From positions 1-32,797 of the forward strand of contig JALQTW010000005.1 of NCBI GenBank assembly GCA_023263945.1: DNA of 32,797 bases, in the 5' to 3' direction. Below, in pieces: positions 1 to 7,103 of this stretch (position 1 is the first letter of the stretch; each line of letters starts with the position of its first letter). This DNA comes from Patescibacteria group bacterium. GTDB lineage: Bacteria > Patescibacteriota > Gracilibacteria > Peribacterales > Peribacteraceae. A program made the translations under genes and the position numbers. The notes under the pieces are model-generated. The model had not been told where the DNA came from and did not search any database. It saw only the letters and a list, made by a program, of their open reading frames with translations.

Positions 1-1
1 G

Positions 2-35
2 GCGAAGATGGTACGGAAGGTGATGGAGGTGTATG
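2..35. repeat. Left copy of a 34-bp inverted repeat at the window ends
   Basis: Bases 2-35 are identical to the reverse complement of 32763-32796. The identity breaks exactly after base 35 (AAAAC here, GAGAA in the other copy). Both copies are coding in the same frame. The simplest reading is that an assembly or contig ends in a repeated gene family, but a terminal inverted repeat of a mobile or invertible segment would look the same from here. Confidence 0.8.
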
Positions 36-43
36 AAAACTAA
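2..43 (+). CDS. 3' end of a truncated gene (C-terminal 13 codons)
   Basis: The frame starting at base 2 reads AKMVRKVMEVYEN and stops at TAA 41-43. It looks like the basic/amphipathic last helix of a larger protein. Glycosyltransferases often end in a comparable Val/Tyr/Glu-rich helix, but thirteen residues cannot establish a family. The same coding bases occur inverted at the right end of the window, where a second gene ends almost identically (…VMEVYGE). The two edges therefore probably lie in paralogous genes. Confidence 0.45.
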   Translation, partial: AKMVRKVMEVYEN

Positions 44-105
44 GAATATGCTGTGAAGGAACCTCTACACAGGAAGGTCATGCTTCTCTACACTTTAAGT
101 GAACC

Positions 106-1761
106 ATGCTGTCCTCTCCTCATCGTCGACGGTTCCTGATGCATCTCGGTGTCTTTGGAATCATGCTGGTACTTGCTGTCAGTGCGGTTTTTTCCCTGCG
201 TAAAAACGATGCTTTGAGTGGATTTCTTTTGCGACATACCATTCAACGCCCAACGGGACCAGAAACTGTCGTGTATGCAAATCTGAGTCCAGGAAATTTT
301 GAGACTGTTCCACAGAACACGCGTGCGATTTTTTCATGCAGTGCGCAACCTCTTCCGACCGGGTTCGAATGGATGAACCCCCGTGATTTTCGAAATGACG
401 TAGATCGCGATGTCCTTCACATCTATGAATATGCGGATACTGCCTATACCGCAGAAAAGAATACGTCGCTTTCCGGGAGCATCCGTTGGCCAGGAAGAAC
501 ACATAATTTCCATGGGAGGTTCAATACCCTTACAGCCATTGCTCCTGGAAATGTGTATTATGTGAGATCGCGGACGGGAACAGGTACCTTTGCATGTGCC
601 CGCCATTGCTACAGAACGTGTCCTGTTCTTCCACCCAACTGTTGGTATAGCAACACCGTCTATGATCCATTGGGATGTGTCACTTCTATGTGTGGGCCCG
701 TTCTGTGCGGAGTGGGAGGCTCTTCATCGTCCTCTCTTTCTTCCGCCACCTCTTCGGCGCAATCATCTGCTCCCAACCTTCTTTGCGGAAATGGCGTCAT
801 CGATACCATTTTGAGTGGAACACTGGAAGAATGCGATGATGGAGATACAGCCGATGGCGATGGATGCTTCAGTAACTGCGCGACCATGATGCGTCCTTAC
901 AAATTTGAAGAAGGATCTTCTTCCAGCAGCAGTGCCTACGATGCCGGGCCACGTCTGTATTTCCTGGATACGGCAACCAAGACCATCCAAAGCATTCGTC
1001 CCGATATCACGGGAGCAGACGCAGCACGCATTGTGTTGGCGTATGGCACTATCGACCGTGTCGGTCTTGCGATCGATACCACCGCACGCAAAATGTATTG
1101 GCTCAATAACAGTACGCATAAAGTGCAAAGATCGAATCTGGATGGCACGCAGAAAGAAGTGTTTGCATCATTTTCAGGATCCACTTCTCTTGGGTCCAGT
1201 ATTGCGATCGATATTGCAAACAGGTACGTCTACTGGAGCGAATACACGCAGGAGCCGCTTGTGACTCGCATTCTTCGCAAGGAAATGATCACGGGATCCG
1301 ACACAAAGTTGACCATGAGAATCACTGCCGATGTTGTCGATACGCTGGCAATAGAGAACACCATCAATTATCCTTATATTTATTTTTCACTGCGAAATCA
1401 GAAGAAAGTGATGAAACTGTCATACCCTAATGTCCTCACGACCATTGTGACATTCCCACCTCTATCGACCGGTGTGCCGTTTGCTTTGGATCTTTCCTCA
1501 GCGCCGAAGAAAATCTATTGGGCTGACACATTAAACCGTTCCATCTACCGTGCGAATATAGATGGCACAGGACAGGAGAACCTCGCGCTTAGCTATACAC
1601 CGGAATCCATCATCAGTCTTGGGGTGGATGCTGTGCACAAAAACGTTTTCTTTGGAAGCAAAACGGGGCTCTGGAAAACAAGTTTTACGGGAGGAATTGT
1701 CCATAACAATACATTTGGCATAGAGGAGCCTGCCTTCTTACAGTATTTTAATGGTCCCTAA
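106..1761 (+). CDS. Membrane-anchored surface protein with Cys-rich repeat and YWTD-type beta-propeller
   Basis: The product has 551 aa. A basic N-terminus and a hydrophobic segment (about 11-31) suggest a signal anchor. Residues about 48-165 form a module shared with the next gene (both contain S-L-x-G-x-x-R-W-P-G and P-G-x-x-Y-Y-V). A short Ser-rich linker (206-222) leads to CGNGVID…EECDDGDTADGDGC (227-254), the pattern of the DUF4215/Myxococcus cysteine-rich repeat. A second Ser run (271-276) precedes a propeller-like region with three YW-x-x blades (KMYWLNN, YVYWSEY, KIYWADT), each followed by x-N-x-DG-type strands like LDL-receptor class B repeats. The likely role is extracellular binding; the ligand is unknown. 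The ATG at 106 is used because the hydrophobic segment follows it; Met12 is possible. The downstream gene begins 4 bases after the stop. Confidence 0.8.
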   Translation: MLSSPHRRRFLMHLGVFGIMLVLAVSAVFSLRKNDALSGFLLRHTIQRPTGPETVVYANLSPGNFETVPQNTRAIFSCSAQPLPTGFEWMNPRDFRNDVDRDVLHIYEYADTAYTAEKNTSLSGSIRWPGRTHNFHGRFNTLTAIAPGNVYYVRSRTGTGTFACARHCYRTCPVLPPNCWYSNTVYDPLGCVTSMCGPVLCGVGGSSSSSLSSATSSAQSSAPNLLCGNGVIDTILSGTLEECDDGDTADGDGCFSNCATMMRPYKFEEGSSSSSSAYDAGPRLYFLDTATKTIQSIRPDITGADAARIVLAYGTIDRVGLAIDTTARKMYWLNNSTHKVQRSNLDGTQKEVFASFSGSTSLGSSIAIDIANRYVYWSEYTQEPLVTRILRKEMITGSDTKLTMRITADVVDTLAIENTINYPYIYFSLRNQKKVMKLSYPNVLTTIVTFPPLSTGVPFALDLSSAPKKIYWADTLNRSIYRANIDGTGQENLALSYTPESIISLGVDAVHKNVFFGSKTGLWKTSFTGGIVHNNTFGIEEPAFLQYFNGP

Positions 1762-1765
1762 GTTC

Positions 1766-4207
1766 ATGCGTGCTTTCTTCCAACAACGGCCTGCGCTTCT
1801 CGCGCTTTTTCTTACGATGGTGTTGATCATTGTCGTGACATTTTTTGCGAATCATTCACTGCGTCCATCTCGATTTTCGGCATCTCTTGGAACGCCCAGT
1901 GCAACGGCCTATCGCTTGAGCCCTGGCGAGACAGTGCATCTTGGCATTGGACAGCCGTACATCATTACGTGTCCAACCGAATTACCGAATGATGGCACGG
2001 GGCCGAATCCGGGGTTGTTGTATCCCAACTGGGGAATGCCATCGGAGATTGACCTCTTTGGCACATTCGATGAAGACACTCGCACCGTAACAGGATCTCT
2101 CCTTGTCTATGAATTTGCACAAGATATCGATTGGAATACGGGGAATATTGTACAAAATTTTGTTCATGAGAAAGATATGTCCCTTGTTGGCACAGCCAGA
2201 TGGCCGGGAGCGTGCTATGGTTTCCCGCAGTGCAATGGCATTCGATTTAAGCCGGGTGCGATGTACTACGTCCAGGCAAATACGGGTGCGTATACCCTTG
2301 GTCAACATGGCATTGGTAAAGAGCCTGGTGGAAATTCCATTCCTTTCACATGCAATTCATGGAGCGACGGCTGTTTCACAGCGGGAACCAAGATCACGAT
2401 GGGCGATGGATCAGAGAAATCGATCGAAGATGTTCGCGTTGGTGACGCTGTTCTTGGTTGGGATGAAAAGACAGGACAGCAGAGAGTATCGAAGGTCACA
2501 GAGACGTATGTGCGGCAGGTACCCATGACGTACACGGTGGGGTTCAAAGATCACACACTCCATGTGACGGGCGAACATCCGGTATGGGTGCAGGGTTCGT
2601 GGAAATATATCCGCGATGTAGAAGTAGGAGATATTCTCACGCGGTCAGATGACACAGAAGATGCGGTTCTTTCCATTGAACATGATCTCCAGCAAACATC
2701 CGTCTATAACCTGACGGTCGATACCGTCCACACGTACTATGCCAACGGATACCTTGTACACAACAAGCTCCATTTGTGCAACGGAGACGGTTCCTGCGGT
2801 TTTGCAGAGGATTGTGGTTATTGTCCGGGAGATTGTTCTTGTCCTGATGGGCAAGAATGTACGGTGAGGCCACATACCGATGCGCCGTATTGTGCGGATA
2901 GAGAATCCTCATCCTCTTCATCGTCTGCTTCCAGTACATCGTCTAGCTCCAGTTCTTCTTCGGCATCATCGGGATCCAGTGGATCGAATGGTTCATCGGG
3001 ATCCAACGGATCAAACGGCTCATCGGGGAGTAATGGTAGCGCGACATCACAAACATTTAGTATCGATATTGGACCATGGACATTTAGTTGCCCGTTTGTG
3101 TACGCGTGGAATGGTTCTTCTTTTGTGCGCGAAACGGAAGCGATTCCCTTTTCGCCGCTTGCATCCCTCAAAGCGGGAAGTCATGAGAAGTTATCTGCAC
3201 TTGTGCCTGATGAAAATGGCATACTTCGTGTGAAGGTGACCGAAGAACGCGACGAAACATCGTATATCGATCATACGCTTTTGCGTGCGGTTGATGTTGA
3301 ACCTGCGCCGGGACGCTCTGTGGTTGCGGACATCAATGGCACCATTCACACCGTGGAAACTCCCGCGACACCTCTTACATGCACTACGAGCCTTGGCGAC
3401 CAGTGTGAAGAACAGGTACGGTCCATCGACCGTGATGTCCTCACATTTGACCCCAAGCGTCTTCTGGAAAAACAGGAGGATCTGACGCATGATGTGGTGT
3501 TGACCTTCAAGCGTCCCCCCAACAAAAAGAACGCAAAACTCTTCCTCAAAGTGGAAACGGCGAGCCCGTCCGGCAATTTTAGCGATCTCACATTGAAGAA
3601 ACTTGGAAGCAAAGGTCTTGCTTTGTTTGACTCCCTCTTCGCGCGTACAGGAAATGGAAGTGTGATCGAAAATATTTTGAAAGACAGTGCATTTTTCCTT
3701 GCTGTTGATGTGCAGGAACAAGGTGCATGGAGGACCGTCGATTTTGTGAAACCGGGAGATTACGGCGGATGGGATGATTTCCTCGTACCCATCGAATTTG
3801 ATGACATCGTAGGGGATACTGTGACCGTCCGTCTTCGTACGATCTGGATGTACAAGATTGATGTCGCAGGACTCGATTGGTCAGACGATCAGCCCATGCG
3901 CATTGTTTCTCTCGACCCCATAGAGCAGACGAATGGAGATGCGCGTGCATTACTTGCTCTGGAGGACGGCAAGAATCTTGTTCTTCAGAAAGGAGAAGAA
4001 GTGATCCTCACATACATGGATCCACCGCGTCATGAAGGGCTGGAACGCCAGTATGTTTTTAGTCTGCATGGACATTATATTGTGGATGCACCGACTCTTG
4101 GTACCATGGAAACACTCCGTGCAGTACAATCTCTTTTCCAGACGGTGATGGGTGGGACGATGAGTATCAACGCGTACCTGCGCGATTTCCTCGCACAGGG
4201 TTTGTAA
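1766..4207 (+). CDS. Large surface protein with internal Hint (intein-like) domain and Ser/Gly-rich linker
   Basis: The product has 813 aa from ATG 1766; an in-frame ATG at 1751 would overlap the upstream gene. A signal anchor lies at about 8-28. Residues about 45-190 repeat the N-terminal module of the upstream paralogue. A complete Hint domain follows (203-333), then a Cys-rich segment (CNGDGSCG…CPGDCSCPDGQEC), then a Ser/Gly/Asn linker (about 380-425). The long C-terminal region starts with FSCPFVYAWNGSSF and contains RDETSYIDHTLLRAVD, a combination that I recall from other prokaryotic surface proteins with no defined function. It is probably co-transcribed with the gene before it. Domain order suggests an exported protein whose Hint domain may cut it from its membrane anchor; this is inference. 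The C-terminal half has no assigned function. Confidence 0.8.
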   Translation: MRAFFQQRPALLALFLTMVLIIVVTFFANHSLRPSRFSASLGTPSATAYRLSPGETVHLGIGQPYIITCPTELPNDGTGPNPGLLYPNWGMPSEIDLFGTFDEDTRTVTGSLLVYEFAQDIDWNTGNIVQNFVHEKDMSLVGTARWPGACYGFPQCNGIRFKPGAMYYVQANTGAYTLGQHGIGKEPGGNSIPFTCNSWSDGCFTAGTKITMGDGSEKSIEDVRVGDAVLGWDEKTGQQRVSKVTETYVRQVPMTYTVGFKDHTLHVTGEHPVWVQGSWKYIRDVEVGDILTRSDDTEDAVLSIEHDLQQTSVYNLTVDTVHTYYANGYLVHNKLHLCNGDGSCGFAEDCGYCPGDCSCPDGQECTVRPHTDAPYCADRESSSSSSSASSTSSSSSSSSASSGSSGSNGSSGSNGSNGSSGSNGSATSQTFSIDIGPWTFSCPFVYAWNGSSFVRETEAIPFSPLASLKAGSHEKLSALVPDENGILRVKVTEERDETSYIDHTLLRAVDVEPAPGRSVVADINGTIHTVETPATPLTCTTSLGDQCEEQVRSIDRDVLTFDPKRLLEKQEDLTHDVVLTFKRPPNKKNAKLFLKVETASPSGNFSDLTLKKLGSKGLALFDSLFARTGNGSVIENILKDSAFFLAVDVQEQGAWRTVDFVKPGDYGGWDDFLVPIEFDDIVGDTVTVRLRTIWMYKIDVAGLDWSDDQPMRIVSLDPIEQTNGDARALLALEDGKNLVLQKGEEVILTYMDPPRHEGLERQYVFSLHGHYIVDAPTLGTMETLRAVQSLFQTVMGGTMSINAYLRDFLAQGL
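2372..2764 (+). other. Hint/intein-like autoprocessing domain within the surface protein
   Basis: The 131-residue domain begins at Cys (GCFTAGTKITMGDGS, the N-terminal splice-block pattern), has a central TGEHPVWV block with the conserved Thr-x-x-His, and ends VYNLTVDTVHTYYANG…VHN. The residue after the final Asn is Lys, not Ser, Thr or Cys. No homing endonuclease insert is present (mini-intein size). In bacterial intein-like domains such an arrangement usually gives N- and C-terminal cleavage rather than clean protein splicing. The catalytic Cys, His and Asn are all present, so activity is plausible. Confidence 0.85.
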
Positions 4208-4222
4208 CGTCTCGTCCACCAC

Positions 4223-4250
4223 TAGACAGCATGCCGACTGTTGCTACACT
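4223..4250 (+). promoter_or_regulatory. Putative promoter of the collagen-like gene
   Basis: TAGACA (4223-4228) and TACACT (4245-4250) are separated by 16 bp, and the -10 is preceded by TGC (extended -10 form). Transcription would start about 17 nt before the ATG at 4274. No Shine-Dalgarno sequence is visible in the leader. Confidence 0.45.
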
Positions 4251-4273
4251 CGTGCCATCCTTACCCCATCTTT

Positions 4274-4954
4274 ATGAAATTTTCCTTGCGCGTTGGTATT
4301 GCGACACTTGCCGTTACAGGCTCTCTCATGACGGTGGGAGTGGCCGCGGCCCGCGGCCCCCGTCTCCCGTCGTTTTTCCACCACGGTACATTTCCGCGCG
4401 TGTGGGCAGCCCTCGATACGCTGCGCGAGACCGTGAACAATCTTCAAGCGCAGATCGACGGTCTTGAAGGCGGCATCCCCGGTCCGCAAGGGCCCGTCGG
4501 CCCCCAAGGTCCTGCTGGTCCTGCAGGACCACAAGGAGCCATTGGTCCACTTGGCGCACCGGGTGTTCAAGGGCCACAAGGTGCAGTAGGCCCCCTTGGG
4601 CCTCCAGGAGTGCAAGGGCCACAAGGCCCCGTTGGTCCGTTGGGCGCACCGGGTGTACAAGGACCCCAGGGTCCTGCCGGCTCAGATTTTGACGGTCGCA
4701 CAGGTGTGTATGAACGAAGCGGTGCAACGATGATACCGGCTGGATCATGGGGTGAAGCGATTGCATCGTGCAGGGATGCCGATGATGTTATGCTATACGG
4801 AGGATTTTCTATCATTACTACCACGTCAATACAGGTTGTAAGAAGTCAGGGTTATCCGCTGTTTATTAATCAAAGTTGGGCAGTGAGTGGCTTCAATTCA
4901 GCTTCATCACCACGGGAACTCACGGCATATGTCGTGTGTAGAACACGACCATAA
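4274..4954 (+). CDS. Collagen-like secreted protein
   Basis: The product has 226 aa from ATG 4274. The N-terminus [16 protein letters not shown]… is a signal peptide or anchor. Residues about 43-66 ([19 protein letters not shown]) look like a short coiled coil that could trimerise the chain. Residues 67-136 are about 23 uninterrupted Gly-X-Y triplets rich in Pro and Gln, followed by a globular C-terminal domain of about 90 aa with two Cys (C170-region and C223-region) and no recognised family. Bacterial collagen-like proteins form surface stalks or fibres; the C-terminal domain would be the tip. An upstream in-frame ATG at 4241 is less likely because it precedes the putative promoter. A hairpin terminator follows the stop. 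Confidence 0.8.
   Translation: MKFSLRVGIATLAVTGSLMTVGVAAARGPRLPSFFHHGTFPRVWAALDTLRETVNNLQAQIDGLEGGIPGPQGPVGPQGPAGPAGPQGAIGPLGAPGVQGPQGAVGPLGPPGVQGPQGPVGPLGAPGVQGPQGPAGSDFDGRTGVYERSGATMIPAGSWGEAIASCRDADDVMLYGGFSIITTTSIQVVRSQGYPLFINQSWAVSGFNSASSPRELTAYVVCRTRP
4535..4669 (+). repeat. Three 45-bp tandem repeats in the collagen-like region
   Basis: Three consecutive 15-residue units follow the pattern G-x-x-GPLG-x-PGVQGPQ. The units keep the protein pattern but differ at many third positions, so the array is not a very recent duplication. Such arrays typically vary in copy number between strains. Confidence 0.8.
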
Positions 4955-4973
4955 AATGCGATCTTCAACATCG

Positions 4974-4997
4974 AAAAGCGGCTTCGGCCGCTTTTTG
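4974..4997 (+). terminator. Rho-independent terminator after the collagen-like gene
   Basis: AAAAGCGGC, loop TTCG, then GCCGCTTTT followed by TGTG. The 9-bp stem with a UUCG tetraloop and a U tract sits 20 bp after the stop at 4954. Confidence 0.85.
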
Positions 4998-5007
4998 TGT
5001 CATCATG

Positions 5008-5036
5008 TTGACACACCCGAGCCCGCACCGTACTCT
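5008..5036 (+). promoter_or_regulatory. Promoter of the YerC-like gene
   Basis: A consensus -35 TTGACA (5008-5013), a 17-bp spacer and -10 TACTCT (5031-5036). Only 8 nt separate the -10 from the ATG at 5045, so the mRNA should start at or next to the start codon. Confidence 0.65.
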
Positions 5037-5044
5037 TTTCCCCT

Positions 5045-5446
5045 ATGGGAAAACGACGGTTCACCGAAGACAGCTGGCGAAGAGATCCTTGGTTTCAGGC
5101 ACTCGTGGATGCGCTTCTGCATTCCAAGACACCGGAGGATATGGGAAATTTTCTCCGGGACATTGCAACACTCTCGGAATTGCAGGCGTGGGGAGAACGG
5201 TTGGAAGTCGCAAAACTTCTTGCACAAGGACTTTCGTACCGGGAAGTTGCAAAACGCACAGGCGCAAGTACCACGACGGTGACACGGGTTGCGAAATTTA
5301 TCGAAAATGGAGAAGGGGGGTATCGAAAAGTTTTGAAGACACATCGTCATCATCGAATGAAAGTGGATGTAAAGCAGGAGAGTGAAGCATCGCATCAAGA
5401 AAAATCCCAGCCAGTCTCTCCATTACAAAAGTATCTTCAACGATAA
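5045..5446 (+). CDS. YerC/YecD family TrpR-like DNA-binding protein
   Basis: The product has 133 aa. Residues about 10-95 match the TrpR-related YerC/YecD pattern: an N-terminal helical dimer region (…DALLHSKTPEDMGNFLRDI…TLSELQAWGERLEVAKLL) and a helix-turn-helix, LSYREVAKRTGASTTTVTRV. The family members are small cytoplasmic repressors related to TrpR but often not linked to tryptophan genes. No trp gene is visible in this window. The last 30 residues are a polar tail rich in His, Lys and Ser. Because its own consensus promoter sits at the start codon, translation is probably leaderless. The target operator is unknown. The stop codon directly abuts that of the convergent gene. Confidence 0.85.
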   Translation: MGKRRFTEDSWRRDPWFQALVDALLHSKTPEDMGNFLRDIATLSELQAWGERLEVAKLLAQGLSYREVAKRTGASTTTVTRVAKFIENGEGGYRKVLKTHRHHRMKVDVKQESEASHQEKSQPVSPLQKYLQR

Positions 5447-5453
5447 TTATCGT
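5440..5453. other. 14-bp perfect palindrome formed by two abutting stop codons
   Basis: ACGATAATTATCGT spans the ends of two convergent genes. Each gene ends in CGA TAA, and the two TAA codons touch (5444-5446 and 5447-5449). No U tract follows, so terminator function is doubtful. Confidence 0.8.
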
Positions 5454-5875
5454 GGCGAGATTCCCGTATGCTGTTCCAATCGTGAAATCCGAACATCGTG
5501 TTGATCGTAACGGATTTCTAACATGTCGAAATAATCCTTACGATTACGTTCATCCAGAAAGTTCACGTGATCGAGAAGGCGCCGTTCCATGGCAGCCAAA
5601 TCATCTTTCGTTGGAAACTTTTTAAGATCCTCTTTCATTGCAAACCCTTTGAGATCCTCTTTCATTGCAAACCCTTTGAGATCCTCTTTCATTGCAAACC
5701 CTTTGAGATCTTCTTTCGTTGCAAATCCTTTGAGATCTTCTTTCGTTGCAAATCCTTTAAGATCTTCTTTCGTCGCAAATCCTTTTGCATCCTGTTTTGT
5801 TACCATCTGACTGAGAAGCTCCAGAATGTGTCTGCCGTCCGCTTTCGTGAGCGGTTGTGTGTCGTCGGTGACCAT
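5447..5875 (-). CDS. Hypothetical protein with seven 9-residue K-G-F-A-[TM]-K-E-D-L repeats
   Basis: The product has 142 aa. The start at 5875 (MVTDDTQPLT) is chosen because a TTGATT-17-TATCGT promoter lies 9 nt upstream; a longer frame would run into the divergent ribD. Residues 31-93 are seven tandem 9-aa units; the flanks are charged and helical (…MERRLLDHVNFLDERNRKDYFDMLEIRYDQHDVRISRLEQ). Similar Lys-Glu-Asp-Leu repeat proteins with a C-terminal coiled-coil tail are common hypothetical proteins in bacteria. Nothing indicates export or enzymatic activity. A structural or partner-binding role is possible, but I cannot assign a function. Confidence 0.75.
   Translation of the reverse strand: MVTDDTQPLTKADGRHILELLSQMVTKQDAKGFATKEDLKGFATKEDLKGFATKEDLKGFAMKEDLKGFAMKEDLKGFAMKEDLKKFPTKDDLAAMERRLLDHVNFLDERNRKDYFDMLEIRYDQHDVRISRLEQHTGISPR
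5597..5785 (-). repeat. Seven tandem 27-bp repeats in the coding sequence
   Basis: The unit encodes K-G-F-A-[T/M]-K-E-D-L. The first three units (N-terminal) use one set of synonymous codons and Thr; the next three use another set and Met, and are nearly identical to each other. The last unit is degenerate (KKFPTKDDL). The two homogeneous blocks indicate separate, recent unit duplications. Confidence 0.9.
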
Positions 5876-5884
5876 GGACAGGTG

Positions 5885-5944
5885 ACGATAGAAGTCTCGA
5901 CCAACCGAATCAATTGTGAAGATTCCCCGATGGTGGTGTATTCT
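5885..5944. promoter_or_regulatory. Divergent promoter pair with back-to-back -35 boxes
   Basis: Minus strand: TTGATT (5908-5913), 17 bp, TATCGT (5885-5890), 9 nt to the ATG of the repeat protein. Plus strand: TTGTGA (5914-5919), 19 bp, TATTCT (5939-5944), 9 nt to the ATG of the RibD homologue. The two -35 elements touch, so the promoters should compete for or share RNA polymerase. Confidence 0.5.
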
Positions 5945-5953
5945 CACCTTCTC

Positions 5954-6931
5954 ATGCATCATGCATTCTTCATGCGCAGGTGCCTTACACTCGCCGAGGA
6001 AGGACGTGGGAAGGTAGGCAACGGAGCCTTTGTGGGAGCCGTTCTTGTGCGGGATGGAGACATTATTGCAGAAGGAGTGCATCGAGGATTCGGCCTACTG
6101 CATGCAGAGAGAGATCTCCTCGAACAGTTCTCAGGATCAATCGAACCAACAGATACATTGTATGTGAATTTGGAACCATGTTGTCATATGGGGAAAACTC
6201 CTCCATGCACGGAGATCATTCTCAAACGGGGAGTCAAACATCTTGTGTATGGGCTCCGTGATCCTGATCGTCGGGTTTCAGGACAGGGCATCGAGTTTCT
6301 TCGTCTGAACGGCGTTGAAGTGATTGGCCCCGTTCTTCGCGATGAATGTGCATGGATGAATCGTGGATTCATCTCCGTGCGGGAAAAAGGAAGACCGTGG
6401 ATCACGCTGAAGAGCGCGCGTGCAGCCGATGGATCCATTGCACATCCTGATGGATCGCCGAAGAGGATTACATCGAAAGAACAAGATGCATGGTCACATG
6501 AATTTCTCCGTGCGAAGCATGATGCCATTCTTGTCGGGGTGAATACCATCATCAAAGATGATCCTTCTCTCACAGTTCGATCCATCAATGTTCCCGTGCA
6601 ACCATGGAGGATCGTGTTCGATCCGCACGCACGCACGCCGCTTCATGCATCGATCATCAAAAAGAATCCCGAGCGGACCATTCTCGTTGTCGATGCCGCA
6701 CTCGACTTGTCATGTACGGAGCCCTATTTAGAGCGAGAAATTCATATTTGGAGGATACCATGTATACAAAATATGTTCGACTTTCATGCCTTATTTCAGG
6801 GCTGTATTACTTCTCAAGAAAATTTTTGTGGGATCACTTCTATCCTCGTCGAAGGTGGTGAAAGGACATGGCATCCGTTTTGGAGCCATCATCATGTGGA
6901 TATGGACGTTTTACTGCCCGGTTCATCTTGA
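5954..6931 (+). CDS. ribD: RibD-like riboflavin deaminase/reductase, C-terminally short
   Basis: The family converts diaminohydroxyphosphoribosylaminopyrimidine to the 5-amino-ribitylamino uracil phosphate by deamination and then reduction. The product here has 325 aa, against 360-380 usual. The deaminase half keeps the zinc site: HAE (50-52) and PCCHMGKTPPC (C76, C85). The usual NPNVG before it reads NGAFVG. The reductase half keeps LKSARAADGSIA, NTIIKDDPSLTVR and SILVEGGERTW. After HHHVDMD the frame stops at TGA, losing the last strands; other frames run on for 40-50 codons but none gives a convincing family end. The start is set by a -10 nine nt upstream. No other riboflavin gene is nearby. 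It may be a decaying gene, contain a frameshift, or act only as a deaminase. Confidence 0.8.
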   Translation: MHHAFFMRRCLTLAEEGRGKVGNGAFVGAVLVRDGDIIAEGVHRGFGLLHAERDLLEQFSGSIEPTDTLYVNLEPCCHMGKTPPCTEIILKRGVKHLVYGLRDPDRRVSGQGIEFLRLNGVEVIGPVLRDECAWMNRGFISVREKGRPWITLKSARAADGSIAHPDGSPKRITSKEQDAWSHEFLRAKHDAILVGVNTIIKDDPSLTVRSINVPVQPWRIVFDPHARTPLHASIIKKNPERTILVVDAALDLSCTEPYLEREIHIWRIPCIQNMFDFHALFQGCITSQENFCGITSILVEGGERTWHPFWSHHHVDMDVLLPGSS

Positions 6932-7053
6932 GCAGTTCCTGTATTGTTCTACAATGCGATGGTGGGAGGAGGGTGTTCCTTCTCTTACGGGATCGACCGA
7001 AGCCACGCCATTGCATGGATGGCACCTCGTCGGTTTCCAACTACTCGTACCCC

Positions 7054-7097
7054 CCCCCTTCCTCCAACCAGCCTCAGGCTGACTCTCAGGAAGGGGG
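7054..7097. terminator. Hairpin between convergent genes
   Basis: CCCCCTTCCT (7054-7063) pairs with AGGAAGGGGG (7088-7097), and an inner AGCCT-C-AGGCT hairpin lies in the loop. It lies after the RibD frame and directly after the stop of the minus-strand gene. There is no strong U tract, so termination efficiency is uncertain. A run of nine C (7050-7058) forms its edge. Confidence 0.5.
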
Positions 7098-7103
7098 CAT
7101 TTA

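Noticed and set aside
5597..5785. CRISPR array
   Set aside because: 27-bp units are contiguous with no spacers and encode an in-frame protein repeat.
5567..5950. Plus-strand extension of RibD upstream of 5954 (Phe/Lys-rich repeats)
   Set aside because: It is the antisense of the 27-bp repeat array; the promoter places the start at 5954.
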